DNA from: Leptopterna dolabrata
Taxonomy: Eukaryota > Arthropoda > Insecta > Hemiptera > Miridae
Assembly (NCBI GenBank): GCA_954871275.1
Contig: OX940974.1
Coordinates: 156,316,934 to 156,380,933 of the forward strand
Direction: 5' to 3'
Length of the DNA stretch: 64,000 nt
This document shows positions 12,655 through 22,525 of this stretch, piece by piece. Position numbers and translations under genes: made by a program. How positions within the stretch are numbered: position 1 is the first letter of the stretch; each line of letters opens with the position of its first letter. Under the pieces are notes generated by a model, which was not told where the DNA came from, ran no database searches, and saw nothing but the letters and a program-made list of their open reading frames with translations.

Positions 12655-13665
12655 GTCCCCGCTTCGTAACACCCTCATTGTCAGGCAAGCCATAGAAGAG
12701 TCGAAGAAGTTTCCCAAAGTGGTCATTGTTGGAGAAAACACTGACCTCCTCATACTCCTCACAGCACTGGCACCTTCTTCTTCGAATATCCTCCTGATGA
12801 AGCCAGGAAAGGGCACCACAGATAATTGTTTCTTTTACCCGGATGACCTGAAGCGCTCAGATGTCGTCAAAGAGCACATACTCTTTCTTCATGCCATGAG
12901 TGGCTGTGACACTACCTCGGCGTTTTTTCGGCAGGGGAAGATGAAGTTTGTCAGTGCTCTTGAAAAATCTCCTAACTTGCGTCGCGCAATTGGTGGAATT
13001 GTGCGCCTTGAAGAACTTGGCAGCGTCGCGCTGCCAAGTTCATCAAGGCGCACAATTCCACCCATGAAGAGGTCGCTGCAGCTGGCGAACAGTTCTTGGC
13101 ATCTGTATATTCACCAAAAGATGAAGGAAGGACACTAGATGAGCTTCGATTTTCAATCTTCACGAAGTCATTGACCAAGACTGTCTTCGACCTGACTGCC
13201 CTGCCCCCTACAAGCACAGCTGCGAAGCAGCATTTCTTCCGAGTGTACCACCAGGTGCAAGCATGGTACGGGAGTGAGCTTGACCCCACCACTTGGGGCT
13301 GGCGACGATCAGCCCAAGGACTCCTCCCAGTCACAACTACAAAGGACCCTGCTCCCAGCGAAGTGCTGCGTGCGATAGCATGCAAGTGCGTCCAGGGGTG
13401 CAGGGGCAAGTGCTCCTGCAGAAAGGCGGGATTGAAATGTTCAACAATCTGCCTTAACTGCCGGGGCCAGGCTTGCAGCAATGCTCCTACCGAAGAAGAG
13501 GAGGTTGGCATCAGTGGCCCCATCATTTTGGACGACGAAGTGGAGGCGATGGAGGGCGAAAAACAGAACGAAGAAGCAGAGGACGGATCTGTCGACGAAC
13601 ACCAAGAAGCCTGGGGACCTGCGTCCGAGGATCCAGAAGCGGGCCCATCGTCTAAATGTACATAG
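12655..13665 (+). pseudogene. Fragment of a PIN-like / CXC-domain protein, frame broken at a palindrome
   Basis: The reading frame enters from the repeat junction (about 12655) and runs to about 13060. It contains VVIVGENTDLLILLTALAP, an acidic PIN-like nuclease signature, and HAMSGCDTTSAFF. A second frame (about 13045-13665) carries YHQVQAWYGSELDPTTWGW and then a cysteine cluster CKCVQGCRGKCSCRKAGLKC, resembling a tesmin/TSO1-like CXC domain. From general knowledge this combination occurs in an uncharacterised multi-copy family in invertebrate genomes. The frames differ by one, and the switch falls at the 71-bp palindrome 12992-13062. The N-terminal part is missing because the 1.3-kb repeat abuts it. 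The C-terminus is acidic and ends at TAG 13663-13665. Likely a dead copy. Domain names are inferred from motifs only. Confidence 0.6.
12992..13062. repeat. 71-bp near-perfect palindrome inside the CXC gene
   Basis: The arms begin GGTGGAATTGTGCGCCTTGA at 12992 and mirror around 13027. Of the 35 pairs only two fail (next to the centre, and 13012/13042). It sits exactly where the coding frame shifts and where the natural protein would be expected to continue, so the right arm looks like an inverted copy of the left, or the reverse. Confidence 0.9.
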
Positions 13666-13985
13666 TCTTTCATTTTTCATTTATTTTACAGACCTTATTA
13701 CTTATATTATTAAATTTTAAGACACGAATTGGTTATACAAATACATTTGGTATATGGTAATTATTTTTCTTCTTCAATCCTGATTCCCTAAAAAGCGAAC
13801 ATCAGCAATCGCAGCTCACAATTTGAATTAAGAGAGAAAACAAGAGTCAATCACTGTCCGTTCAAACTGAAGTGCTCTCAGAATGCAAAATTCGATTATT
13901 CACAACTTTCATTTAATGAGTTTTTGAACTCCAACAGCCGTTCAGGTGCAAGAGGCAACTGAAAGTCGAGGAAATCGGTATGTTC
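13666..13985. other. AT-rich 3' flank of the CXC gene fragment
   Basis: Nothing recognisable. AT-rich sequence follows the stop codon without a clear AATAAA signal. Confidence 0.4.
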
Positions 13986-14383
13986 GCCAAGATAGGAAAA
14001 CCCTAACTTCGAACGGGGATTACTCCCTCAAATTCTCATCAAAATTTAAAGTGGGGGGGGGGTAATTTGACGCAGAATTGTATGCTCTTTAAAAAAGGAA
14101 CGTATAAAATTTTCTGTGCTACCCATAGTTTTTGTGTTATACGCAAAAAACCGAATACAGTCCGAAAATTTTGCAGTTTTTTGGCCAAGATAGGAAAAAC
14201 ACCTAACTTCGAACGGAGATTACTCCCTCAAATTCTCATCAAAATTTAAAGTTGGGGGGGTCATTTGACGCAGAATTTTATGCTCTTTAAAAAAGGACAG
14301 TATAAAATTTTCTGTACGGCTCATAGTTTTTGAGTTATACGCAAAAAACCGAAAAACGTCCGAAAATTTTGCGGTTTTTTGCC
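13986..14383. repeat. Two-copy tandem duplication, unit about 198 bp
   Basis: Copy one (13986-14183) and copy two (14184-14383) share GCCAAGATAGGAAAA, CCTAACTTCGAACGG, TACTCCCTCAAATTCTCATC, a G-run after AATTTAAAGT, and GTTATACGCAAAAAACCG. Differences are scattered substitutions and G-run length, so the duplication is not very recent. No coding potential was recognised. Confidence 0.85.
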
Positions 14384-15388
14384 GCCAAAAGTTAAGCTCA
14401 CCTTCTGCGATGGGGCAAACTCAGATTACATGTTTTCTACATGGAATGAAGGTATTAAAACCATTTCCAGCTTGCCGGAAATTATTGCAACCCCCATCCC
14501 TAATTTTACTGGACTATTAGGCAGGTATCAACACTAGAGGTCACTACTTTGAACCACTTCGTATTTCCAAGTCCTTCGTATTTATTCTACCATGGAATCA
14601 CCTACACCTACTTTGTCCACGGTAAATTATTGACCAGTAGGTATCTAGGGAGGAACTGCAAGTGCAAAAATATTCGGAGAAAAGGAAATAAAATTAAAAT
14701 AAGTAGGTAAAATTAAAATAAACGAAGTAGGAGTTTTTATAACCGATATCGATATATATCGGTTGATATCGATATTATGAAGCCGATATCTACCTGGTAT
14801 CGATACCACTCTTCCGATGTCAATATCGATACCGATAACGATATCGAGCCCTCGATATCCCATCCCTACATAAAATGTACGGATAGTACAATTCATACAC
14901 GTTTATACGAACTCGTTTCACAGCTGATTACAACTCGAAATCATCAGCTGATCGATTTATCAGATGAGGATGGAAATGATTATTTTGAAGAAACGTTTCC
15001 CTGTTTGGCCTTTGGCTACCTACCTACTTGTCCTATTCATTTTTCGTTAAATTATTTCGAATATTCCAACGTCAGTCGTCTTGTTCTTCTTCTCTTTCAG
15101 CACTTGCGTCGAAGTGTCTAATTTCGTAAGATTCGTAAGATCTAACGTTAACCGCAGACGGCGACGTTTCTGGCGGCCCCCGTTATCAGTTTCTTTCTTC
15201 TCGAAAACCCGACTTCGAGGGCCTTGACGCTCTAAACTAAAATATTATTTCTCCTCGGGCTCGTCGTTACACGTATGATTCACCTCTTGTTTTTTTCCAC
15301 TCTCGCTGACTTCCCATCATTCTCACAGGTGTACCTCCCCTCCCCTCACCCCTTCACCGTCATCGTCCGTCATTTAATTAGCTCCTGA
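14384..15388. other. Unrecognised DNA with a self-complementary GATATC-rich core
   Basis: No gene seen. Pyrimidine-rich sequence at 15290-15470 leads into the LINE fragment. The stretch 14740-14866 is listed separately. Confidence 0.4.
14740..14866. repeat. Self-complementary ATCGATATC-rich simple repeat
   Basis: The tract is built from overlapping GATATCGATA and CGATATCGG words, so it can pair with itself in many registers. It looks like a degenerate palindromic microsatellite. Confidence 0.7.
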
Positions 15389-15839
15389 TTGGTCCCCCTC
15401 TCTGGCTTTAGCCCCCCAATTGGTCCCTCTCCCCCTCCCTGGCTTAGCCCCCCTCCCCCTCTTGTACTAGGCCGAGGCCGAATCCGGCTCAACCGCTATA
15501 TTACTACAACAGATATTGTTCCTTCAGGTCCCACCCACTTCACTTCCAACTCGTCCAGCACGATAGATCTTGCTATAGTCGAAAACCTAGACCACGTCAC
15601 TAAATTTGCACAATATTCTACCCCTGCAGTTTCAGCACATCATCATTTAGTCATTACTTTTAAAATCCCTCCTTTGCACTTCAAGCCTATTACAATATCT
15701 TCCCGTAATTTCAAACAGATCCATAGAAGCAACTTACTGGAATATGCTGATAATCTAAAATGGGATGAGTTGTACGGCATGACTGATACATCTGAGATGG
15801 TATCACATTTCAATGAATTAGTCATGGATTGTATGGATG
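15389..15839 (+). pseudogene. 5' portion of a jockey-like LINE ORF2 (endonuclease end and linker)
   Basis: The frame from about 15480 encodes the C-terminal endonuclease signature of non-LTR retrotransposons (SSSTIDLAIVENLDHV and a later SAHHHLVITFKI) and then the linker before the reverse transcriptase. It stops at the Copia insertion at 15839/15840. The reading resumes in the matching sense at 20493 after the 5-bp duplication GGATG. The upstream endonuclease catalytic region is missing or decayed. Confidence 0.75.
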
Positions 15840-16062
15840 TAAAGAGTTTTATTATGAAGCGAACTGGGAAGATAAATTGGAATGCGAGAGATGAGAACGA
15901 ACGAAGGATATTAACTTTAATGGCGATAATAAAACTGAAGTAGCAGGTAGAGACAGAAAACAGCAAGGGACCGTCTCATGCCAACCCGCACGACACACAC
16001 AGCAACAAGTTCTAGTGAGAGCCAATGAGGCTAATCAAATGTTCGTATTCGCATACTCAATA
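15840..16062 (-). repeat. 3' LTR of Copia-1
   Basis: In element sense this LTR starts TATTGAGTATGCG and ends ATAAAACTCTTTA. Given the clean GGATG duplication the ends are TA...TA rather than the usual TG...CA. AATAAA lies close to the 3' end. Confidence 0.9.
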
Positions 16063-16150
16063 CGCCCCCTCGAAAAGAACATCAAATCACACAATATTTA
16101 TCAGAGATTAGAACAATCAACATGAACAAAGAAACATCACTTCAATAAAT

Positions 16151-19100
16151 TCACAATTTCAAACCTAGTAACTTCAAAAGCTCCAAATGCTTAACTTTAC
16201 CCAACGGCTTTGTAAAAATATCTGCAAGCATATGGTCTGTTGGAACATACTCCACAACAATTGTCCCATCCCTGACATGATTTTTAACAAAATGATATCT
16301 TATGTCGATATGTTTACTTTTTTGATTCACAATGTCATTCTTTGCAACTTGGATAGCACCTAAATTATCGCAAAAAACTTTAGTAGGCGTTTTCTTAAGA
16401 ATCGGAATAAATTCAGATACCAGTTGGCGAAGCCAAATGGTCTCCTGAACACTAATAGATAATGAAACGTACTCTGCCTCACAAGAGGACAGAGCGATGG
16501 AATTTTGTTTTTTACTGGACCAAGACAACAAACAATTTCCTATTTTAGCGCAACTTCCAGAAATTGAATGTCTACCAGTTAATTCGTTTCCCCAGTCGGC
16601 ATCACAATATATATTAAGATCAAAATTCTCCGATTTAGAATATTCCATCGAAATTTTACGAGTACCATTTAAATATCTGAAAATCCTTTTCACCGCAACC
16701 CAATGCACTTTCTTGAAATTATTATTGAAACGACTTAAGGCATTCACTGCAAACACTAGGTCTGGTCGTGACATCTGGGACACATAAAGAAGGGAGCCAA
16801 TAGCCTCTTGATATGGAATGTTTTCAGGCTTGAAATCAGAGTCCTCCTCATGGTCCACCACCAACAGCCTCGTGTTTTGCTCCATTGGTGTAGAAACAGG
16901 GCGGCTTTCGTCCATCCGAAATTTCTTTAGTATTTCCACAATATATTTCTCCTGGCTGATCCACAGTTTTCCAGATTTTCGATCACGTGTAATATCCATG
17001 CCGACACAATGCTGAACCTCGCCTAAGTCTTGCATTTCGAACTCGCGCTCGAGATGGTTCTTTATCGTGGCTTTTTGATCATTTTTGCTTGTAATCAAGA
17101 TCAAATCATCAACATATAGTGCTATGATTGCAATGTCATTACCATCAAGCCGATAAAAAATACATGGATCAGCCTCAGACTTCCTGAAGTTCATTTTCTT
17201 CAATACAGAACAAATTTTTGCGTTCCAACACCTTCCTGCCTGTTTCAGGCCGTAGATGGCCTTTTTGAGTCTCCACACCTTCCCTTCAGCAGGATTCAGA
17301 AGCTCGGGGGGTGGTCTCACATAAATTTCTTCACTGAGGTCCCCATACAAGTACGCCGTTTTGACATCGAGGTGGTCAATATTTAGATCCTTCTGAACTG
17401 CCAGAGCTATCAAAAAACGAAGAGATGAGTATTTTACAACCGGTGAGAATGTTTCATGGAAGTCAGCGCCTTCAACCTGCGAACAACCTCGGACGACCAA
17501 TCTCGCCTTGAATTTCCGTGGACCACCATCCTTCTCCTTTACACGGAACACCCAACGAGTGGTAAGGGGTTGCTTACCCTCGGGAAGTGATACTACCTCG
17601 AATGTTTCGTTCATGACAAATGATGCAAATTCATCTTCAGTGGCAGCAATCCATTCAGCTGCAAATTCGCTATTAATTGCCTGCTTGTAGGTAGTCGGGA
17701 CCTGAAGTGAAGCATCACTCTCAGCTAGAAAAGTGATGTGGTCGGGAAATTCCCTAGGTTTAGGCTGACGTTTGCTTCGACGGACCCCAACATCATCGAT
17801 TTCAGCGAGACCTTCTTCTGCAGGTAAGTACTCTTCCGTGTCTGTTTCAAAACCAGCAAAATCTACAGACTCCCGAGTAACACTTGGTTCAGTCAGTGTA
17901 TTGACACTGTCATCAAGACTAGACGAATCATGATGACTCGCCCTGCTCTCAGGTGTCAAATCAACATCGACAGATGGGCTTGGCGGAATATCGGTATCGT
18001 GATCAAAATTTTGGTTCTGATCATTAATGATCTTTGGGTCACACCCTGGGTCCACATGGAGAGTCTCCACAGAATCCTCCTCCTCCAAGAAAATTGCATC
18101 CCTGCTTACGATCACATCATTTCGCCCATGAACTGTATCCATAAATCGATAGCCTTTTATATCCGAACAATAGCCCACAAAAGTCATTTCTTTGGATTTT
18201 GGATCCCACTTTCGCCGGATTTCCTTGGGCACATGGACCATCGCCTTGCAGCCAAATATCCTCAAATGGCTCAAATCTGGTTTTTTACTGGTCCACGTTT
18301 CGAAAGGTGTTTTACCTTTCAATATTCTTGACGGAGAACGGTTGACAATGTAGGCAGCTGTGGCTACAGCTTCAGCCCAATACTTTTTTCCAAGACCAGC
18401 GTCAACCAGCATGGTACGCGCCTTCTCTACCAGGGTACGATTCATCCTTTCTGCAACTCCGTTTTGAGATGGTGAGTATCTCACAGTAGTTTGATGACGT
18501 ATGCCCGACTCTGCAAAGTACCTTTTCATGGCTCCGTTGACATACTCTGTACCCTGATCTGAGCGAAATTTTTTTATTTTTCGCCCCTGTTGGCACTCAA
18601 CTTCCGCCTTAAAGTCCTTAAAACACTGAAAAACCTCGTTTTTTTGTGCTAAAAAATACACAGAGACGTATCGGGAATGGTCATCAATCAAAGTCAAAAA
18701 ATAACAACTTTTTCCGACTGATTTTACTTCCATTGGGCCACATAGGTCTGAATGGATGAGCTCGAGAAGGTTGTCACACCTATTTCCCCTACTCCTGAAT
18801 GGAAGTCTGGATTGTTTCCCTGATAAACATAGCTTACACGATCCATTGAGCTTAGCGTTACCATCAATGCCCATCGAATTTTTCTTCAAAATATCAATGC
18901 CCTTCATGTTTAGATGGCCTAAACGGCGGTGCCAGAGAGCATTCTTGTCTCTGGAGAACATACAGACAGCTGCAGTTTCTGAGCGTGTGTTCATGCGGTA
19001 TATCCCGTTTTCCGAGGTCGCAGTGGCAAACAATTCTCCGCTCTGATCATAAATACGACCACCTTTCTGGTTGAACACGACTGTATGGCCTTGTTCAGCA

Positions 19101-20125
19101 ATTTTGCTTACAGATAAAATATTAACAGCAGCTTTTGGTATGAGCAGTACGTCATTAACTTGCACTTCGGTACTCTCATTTCCGGCAATGACCTCCAAGT
19201 CCACATTTCCACACACCTTAGCTGTCAGTTCACTCTGATCAACAGAACTGACTTTCACCTCCTTATCAAGGGTTTTCATGAAGGAAACATTGCTACAAGC
19301 TATGTGTGAGGAGGCACATGAATCCAGATACCAACCACTTTTGTCTTGTGAGTTGGGAAAACATGCAATGAAGGCCTTTTTTGCTTTGTTAGTACCACTG
19401 GAGGTTTTTTCAGCAGTAGACTTTTTGTTTTTATTCTTTGAAGGGCACTTGTTAGCCATATGACCATATTTATCACATGAGAAACATTTAATTTTACCTT
19501 TCTTTTTGACGTAAAGGGCTGTTTCTTCGTTGGAAGTCTTTACATCAGGTGGACGAGAACTGATTTCCTGGAGAAGTTTTACCTTCACAGAATCGCCGGT
19601 GATCGCAGTTCCCGAACTTTCCAACCCCATGATCATTGGTCTGTATTCTTCAGGCAGACCAGCTAACAATAACGCACCTACCCACTCGTCAGCTACCTTA
19701 AATTGAATTTCGTTCAATTTTTGTGCTGTAGACAGAATGCTGTTACAGTACTCTTCAACTGACTTGCAGTTCTCAAGTCGGGTAGTGCACAGAGTCCTCA
19801 ACAGGCTTACCTTCCTCGTTAATCCACTATCTTCAAAGGCTTTCTGGAGCGAAATCCACGCCTCCATCGCCGAGTTAGCATTTTGAATGTGGGGATAATT
19901 TGATTTATCAACTGCCAAAATGATTTCTGATAGGGCTTTCTTGTCCTTGGTCGCATCTATCTCTTTCGGCACCTGTCTCTCATCCTTGGTGGTAATCAAG
20001 GGCACCTCAATAACTTCCCACAGCTCCTTGATGACCAAAACGGCCTTCATAGCCATCTTCCAAGATGCGAAATTTTCGCGACCCACCAATTTTTCGATAT
20101 TAGTCGAATTTGACTGAGCACACAT
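16151..20125 (-). CDS. Copia Gag-Pol polyprotein, 1324 aa, intact
   Basis: A single ORF encodes, in order: Gag with one CCHC zinc knuckle (Cys214, Cys217, His222, Cys227); aspartic protease with WYLDSCASSH (Asp268, with Cys where Gly is usual); integrase with an HHCC finger (His399, His404, Cys430, Cys433) and the DDE triad near Asp460, Asp523 and Glu559; reverse transcriptase with LYVDD near 1004-1007; and RNase H with YCDADWG and SSCEAEYVSLS toward the end. This order (integrase before RT) defines Ty1/Copia. The start ATG is the first in the open frame, about 130 bases downstream of the primer site. The length fits a full-length Copia polyprotein, with no stop or frameshift. It would make virus-like particles in the cytoplasm and integrate in the nucleus. 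Confidence 0.95.
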   Translation of the reverse strand: MCAQSNSTNIEKLVGRENFASWKMAMKAVLVIKELWEVIEVPLITTKDERQVPKEIDATKDKKALSEIILAVDKSNYPHIQNANSAMEAWISLQKAFEDSGLTRKVSLLRTLCTTRLENCKSVEEYCNSILSTAQKLNEIQFKVADEWVGALLLAGLPEEYRPMIMGLESSGTAITGDSVKVKLLQEISSRPPDVKTSNEETALYVKKKGKIKCFSCDKYGHMANKCPSKNKNKKSTAEKTSSGTNKAKKAFIACFPNSQDKSGWYLDSCASSHIACSNVSFMKTLDKEVKVSSVDQSELTAKVCGNVDLEVIAGNESTEVQVNDVLLIPKAAVNILSVSKIAEQGHTVVFNQKGGRIYDQSGELFATATSENGIYRMNTRSETAAVCMFSRDKNALWHRRLGHLNMKGIDILKKNSMGIDGNAKLNGSCKLCLSGKQSRLPFRSRGNRCDNLLELIHSDLCGPMEVKSVGKSCYFLTLIDDHSRYVSVYFLAQKNEVFQCFKDFKAEVECQQGRKIKKFRSDQGTEYVNGAMKRYFAESGIRHQTTVRYSPSQNGVAERMNRTLVEKARTMLVDAGLGKKYWAEAVATAAYIVNRSPSRILKGKTPFETWTSKKPDLSHLRIFGCKAMVHVPKEIRRKWDPKSKEMTFVGYCSDIKGYRFMDTVHGRNDVIVSRDAIFLEEEDSVETLHVDPGCDPKIINDQNQNFDHDTDIPPSPSVDVDLTPESRASHHDSSSLDDSVNTLTEPSVTRESVDFAGFETDTEEYLPAEEGLAEIDDVGVRRSKRQPKPREFPDHITFLAESDASLQVPTTYKQAINSEFAAEWIAATEDEFASFVMNETFEVVSLPEGKQPLTTRWVFRVKEKDGGPRKFKARLVVRGCSQVEGADFHETFSPVVKYSSLRFLIALAVQKDLNIDHLDVKTAYLYGDLSEEIYVRPPPELLNPAEGKVWRLKKAIYGLKQAGRCWNAKICSVLKKMNFRKSEADPCIFYRLDGNDIAIIALYVDDLILITSKNDQKATIKNHLEREFEMQDLGEVQHCVGMDITRDRKSGKLWISQEKYIVEILKKFRMDESRPVSTPMEQNTRLLVVDHEEDSDFKPENIPYQEAIGSLLYVSQMSRPDLVFAVNALSRFNNNFKKVHWVAVKRIFRYLNGTRKISMEYSKSENFDLNIYCDADWGNELTGRHSISGSCAKIGNCLLSWSSKKQNSIALSSCEAEYVSLSISVQETIWLRQLVSEFIPILKKTPTKVFCDNLGAIQVAKNDIVNQKSKHIDIRYHFVKNHVRDGTIVVEYVPTDHMLADIFTKPLGKVKHLELLKLLGLKL

Positions 20126-20255
20126 GTTCGTTATAGACGAAGCAAGGGATCCAAGAACAAAGGAACTTGGTCACGTGGGGAACCGACACTTGAAAAACTG
20201 CTCACGCTTGTTCGCAACGGGAAAAACTTTCACTTTTAGCTTCTAAACTGCGAAA

Positions 20256-20269
20256 CTGGGCTCATAACC
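20256..20269 (-). promoter_or_regulatory. Copia-1 primer-binding site (Met-tRNA type)
   Basis: Directly inside the 5' LTR the minus strand reads GGTTATGAGCCCAG. It is complementary to a methionine-tRNA anticodon arm, as in Drosophila copia, which is primed by a tRNA-iMet fragment. One base departs from the initiator form seen in Copia-2. Confidence 0.7.
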
Positions 20270-20492
20270 TAAAGAGTTTTATTATGAAGCGAACTGGGAA
20301 GATAAATTGGAATGCGAGAGATGAGAACGAACGAAGGATATTAACTTTAATGGCGATAATAAAACTGAAGTAGCAGGTAGAGACAGAAAACAGCAAGGGA
20401 CCGTCTCATGCCAACCCGCACGACACACACAGCAACAAGTTCTAGTGAGAGCCAATGAGGCTAATCAAATGTTCGTATTCGCATACTCAATA
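20270..20492 (-). repeat. 5' LTR of Copia-1
   Basis: Identical over 223 bp to the 3' LTR at 15840-16062 as far as I can read. It should hold the promoter for the minus-strand transcript. It is followed by the target duplication GGATG. Confidence 0.9.
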
Positions 20493-21805
20493 GGATGCCC
20501 ATGCTCCTGTCAAGCAATACAAGGTAAAACATCCTCCAAATCCCTGGTTTAGTCCCTTTATCAAATTTCACTTCAACAAAATGGATGAATACTTTAAGCT
20601 ATGGGACCTTACGAAGGCACAGGAGGATCGTGAGGCCTATGTGAGACAACGTAATAAAGTAAAATCTTATATCCGAATGGCCAAGAGGAAAGATTGTTCT
20701 ACTAAACTTGATCCCGCTACCCATAATTTAATAACTCTCTGGCGCAATGTAGAAAAAATTGGACTTAAAGGTGGTAAATTTGCTGCTGAACCGTCTCACA
20801 CTCCTGATGACATCAATAGATTTTTCCTGAGGAACCAACAACCTACAGCCACCCATAACACATCCGCTATTCAAATCACAGAGGGGTTCTCATTTAGTTG
20901 CGTGGAGGAGGTCGACATCACCACAGCTTTCTTTTCTATTGACTCTCATGCTGCCGGTTCTGATGAGCTTCCTCTCTCTTTCCTCACACTTTTGTTTCCA
21001 GTTATTCTGAAGTATCTCTCGTATATTGTCAACAGCTGTATCACGTTTGCTCAATTCCCCGTTCAATGGAAATCGGCTGATGTTGTACCCATTGGTAAGG
21101 TCAGCAACCCTGTATCTTTGGATGAATTTCGACCAATTTCCCTCTTGTGAATACCCTGTAAAATTCTTGAGTTTGTATTATCCAAACAAGTTATTTCATA
21201 CCTTGACAGCCAATCTCAGTTGAGTCCATTTCAATCAGATTTTCGTCGGGGGCACAGTTGTATTACTGCACTCACTCATGTAACCGAAAATATTCTTCAA
21301 CGATTTAACGAGAATTTAGTCACTGTTGGAGTCCTGTTGGATTTTTCAGATGCTTTTGGTTCTATAGACCATAACATATTCATGACAAAGCTTTTTAATG
21401 AATTCCAGTTTTCCTCCACAGCTTGCAAGCTGGTAGCGTCATTTCTCAGTGGCAGAACACAACGTGTCCGAGTAGGCAAATCCATTTCTGGCTCCTTGCC
21501 AATTACTACTGGTGTTCCTCAGGGGTCCATTCTGGGCCCCTTGTTCTTTTCCATCTATGCCAATGATGTCATTACCAGTCTTGGTGGCCATGTCTACCAA
21601 AATACGCTGACGATGTTCAGTTTTATTCGTCTTGCCCACTGGCAGATCTTTCGTTTTTGCCTTTAAAAAAAATATATATTGTGTTAAAAAAAGTAATTCT
21701 ATTAGCGCCATCAGCAATTTGTATTTGTAATTGTGTTGTACAGTGTCTAAGTGGGGCCTTGAGCCCTGAAGCTGTGAAAATTAATAAATTCTCAATTCTC
21801 AATAT
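20493..21805 (+). pseudogene. 3' portion of the jockey-like LINE (reverse transcriptase) and 3' tail
   Basis: The frame continues the LINE ORF after the Copia insertion. It carries the RT entry motif FRPISLL, a TGA stop (21148-21150) in the same frame, then LLDFSDAFGSIDH and GVPQGSILGPL. The catalytic YADD is present near 21603-21614 but in another frame, so a small indel near 21590-21600 shifted the reading. Coding homology ends soon after. The 3' end near 21805 (AATAAATTCTCAATTCTCAAT) looks like a LINE tail. Dead element, truncated in the RT. Confidence 0.85.
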
Positions 21806-21839
21806 TTCTGCCCGTCCACTCACCGTACACGGCACTTTC

Positions 21840-22433
21840 CTTAAGCCGCGGTTACACTTGCGGTGTTGGGCCCAACACCGAATATTCGTCGGCCTCTTCC
21901 TGCAAGTGTAACCGCGGGACAAATGCCCGAATGCGCGCAGATGTTGGTGCTCGGGGATGCTCGGTCAAAAGGCGGTTTTTTGTTCCGAGTCAAAGGCGGC
22001 GAATATTGGCCAACTAGTGCACTTGTACAGCGCATTCACATGCGGCCGAGTGGTAGGCGGGTTTGCTTCCCGAGGCAAGCTGAAGGCGCAGAGCTCGCGT
22101 TCGTTAATAAGTGAACCCGGAGTGTGAATCACAGGAAACATTTTCCTGTGACCCACACTCCGAGTTATTGCTGTGTTGTTGATCCGATTATCCAAAAGAA
22201 ATCGATTTGGCTGCCGCCACCACGAGTTCGTCCACTTCCATGTTGTTCCAAGTAGACAGCGAAACTGCGTTCATCGTCGCTTGCCCGAATAGGCGTCGAT
22301 GCTCGAGGTTGACAGCCAACACCGCATGTGTGTGCGGGGTGCACGTCAAGATTCGGCAAACTCCGAGCATAGGGCGAGTATGGGCGAATATTCGGTGTTG
22401 GGCCCAACACCGCAAGTGTAACCATGGCTTTAG
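21840..22433. mobile_element. Palindrome-rich MITE of about 590 bp
   Basis: TAAGCCGCGGTTACACTTGC at the left end is mirrored by GCAAGTGTAACCATGGCTTTA at the right. Each end also holds a perfect 20-bp palindrome CGGTGTTGGGCCCAACACCG, followed or preceded by AATATTCG. Inside are a second inverted copy of the end (GCAAGTGTAACCGCGG, near 21901-21916) and a central hairpin at 22111-22163 (CGGAGTGTGAATCACAGGAAA, which has a reverse-complement-like partner). No transposase. The family is unknown. Confidence 0.75.
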
Positions 22434-22525
22434 GTACCGTGAACCAAAATTAATTAAATTAGGTTTGTTGGTTTTATTTGGGGGTCTAACTGGTCTTCGA
22501 AGATCCGCGTTACTGTCAGTCATCC

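Larger units (their letters stand above)
15840..20492 (-). mobile_element. Copia-1: complete Ty1/Copia retrotransposon with identical LTRs
   Basis: The element is 4653 bp with LTRs at 15840-16062 and 20270-20492 (223 bp each, no difference seen). It is flanked by the direct duplication GGATG (15835-15839 and 20493-20497) and interrupts the LINE ORF. It is transcribed on the minus strand, so the right LTR is the 5' LTR. A primer site follows that LTR, and the purine-rich GAGGGGGCG abuts the 3' LTR. One long ORF encodes the whole polyprotein. Identical LTRs plus an open ORF mean a recent and possibly active insertion. Confidence 0.95.

Noticed and set aside
16497..20117. Plus-strand ORFs inside Copia-1
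   Set aside because: Antisense shadows of the intact minus-strand polyprotein.
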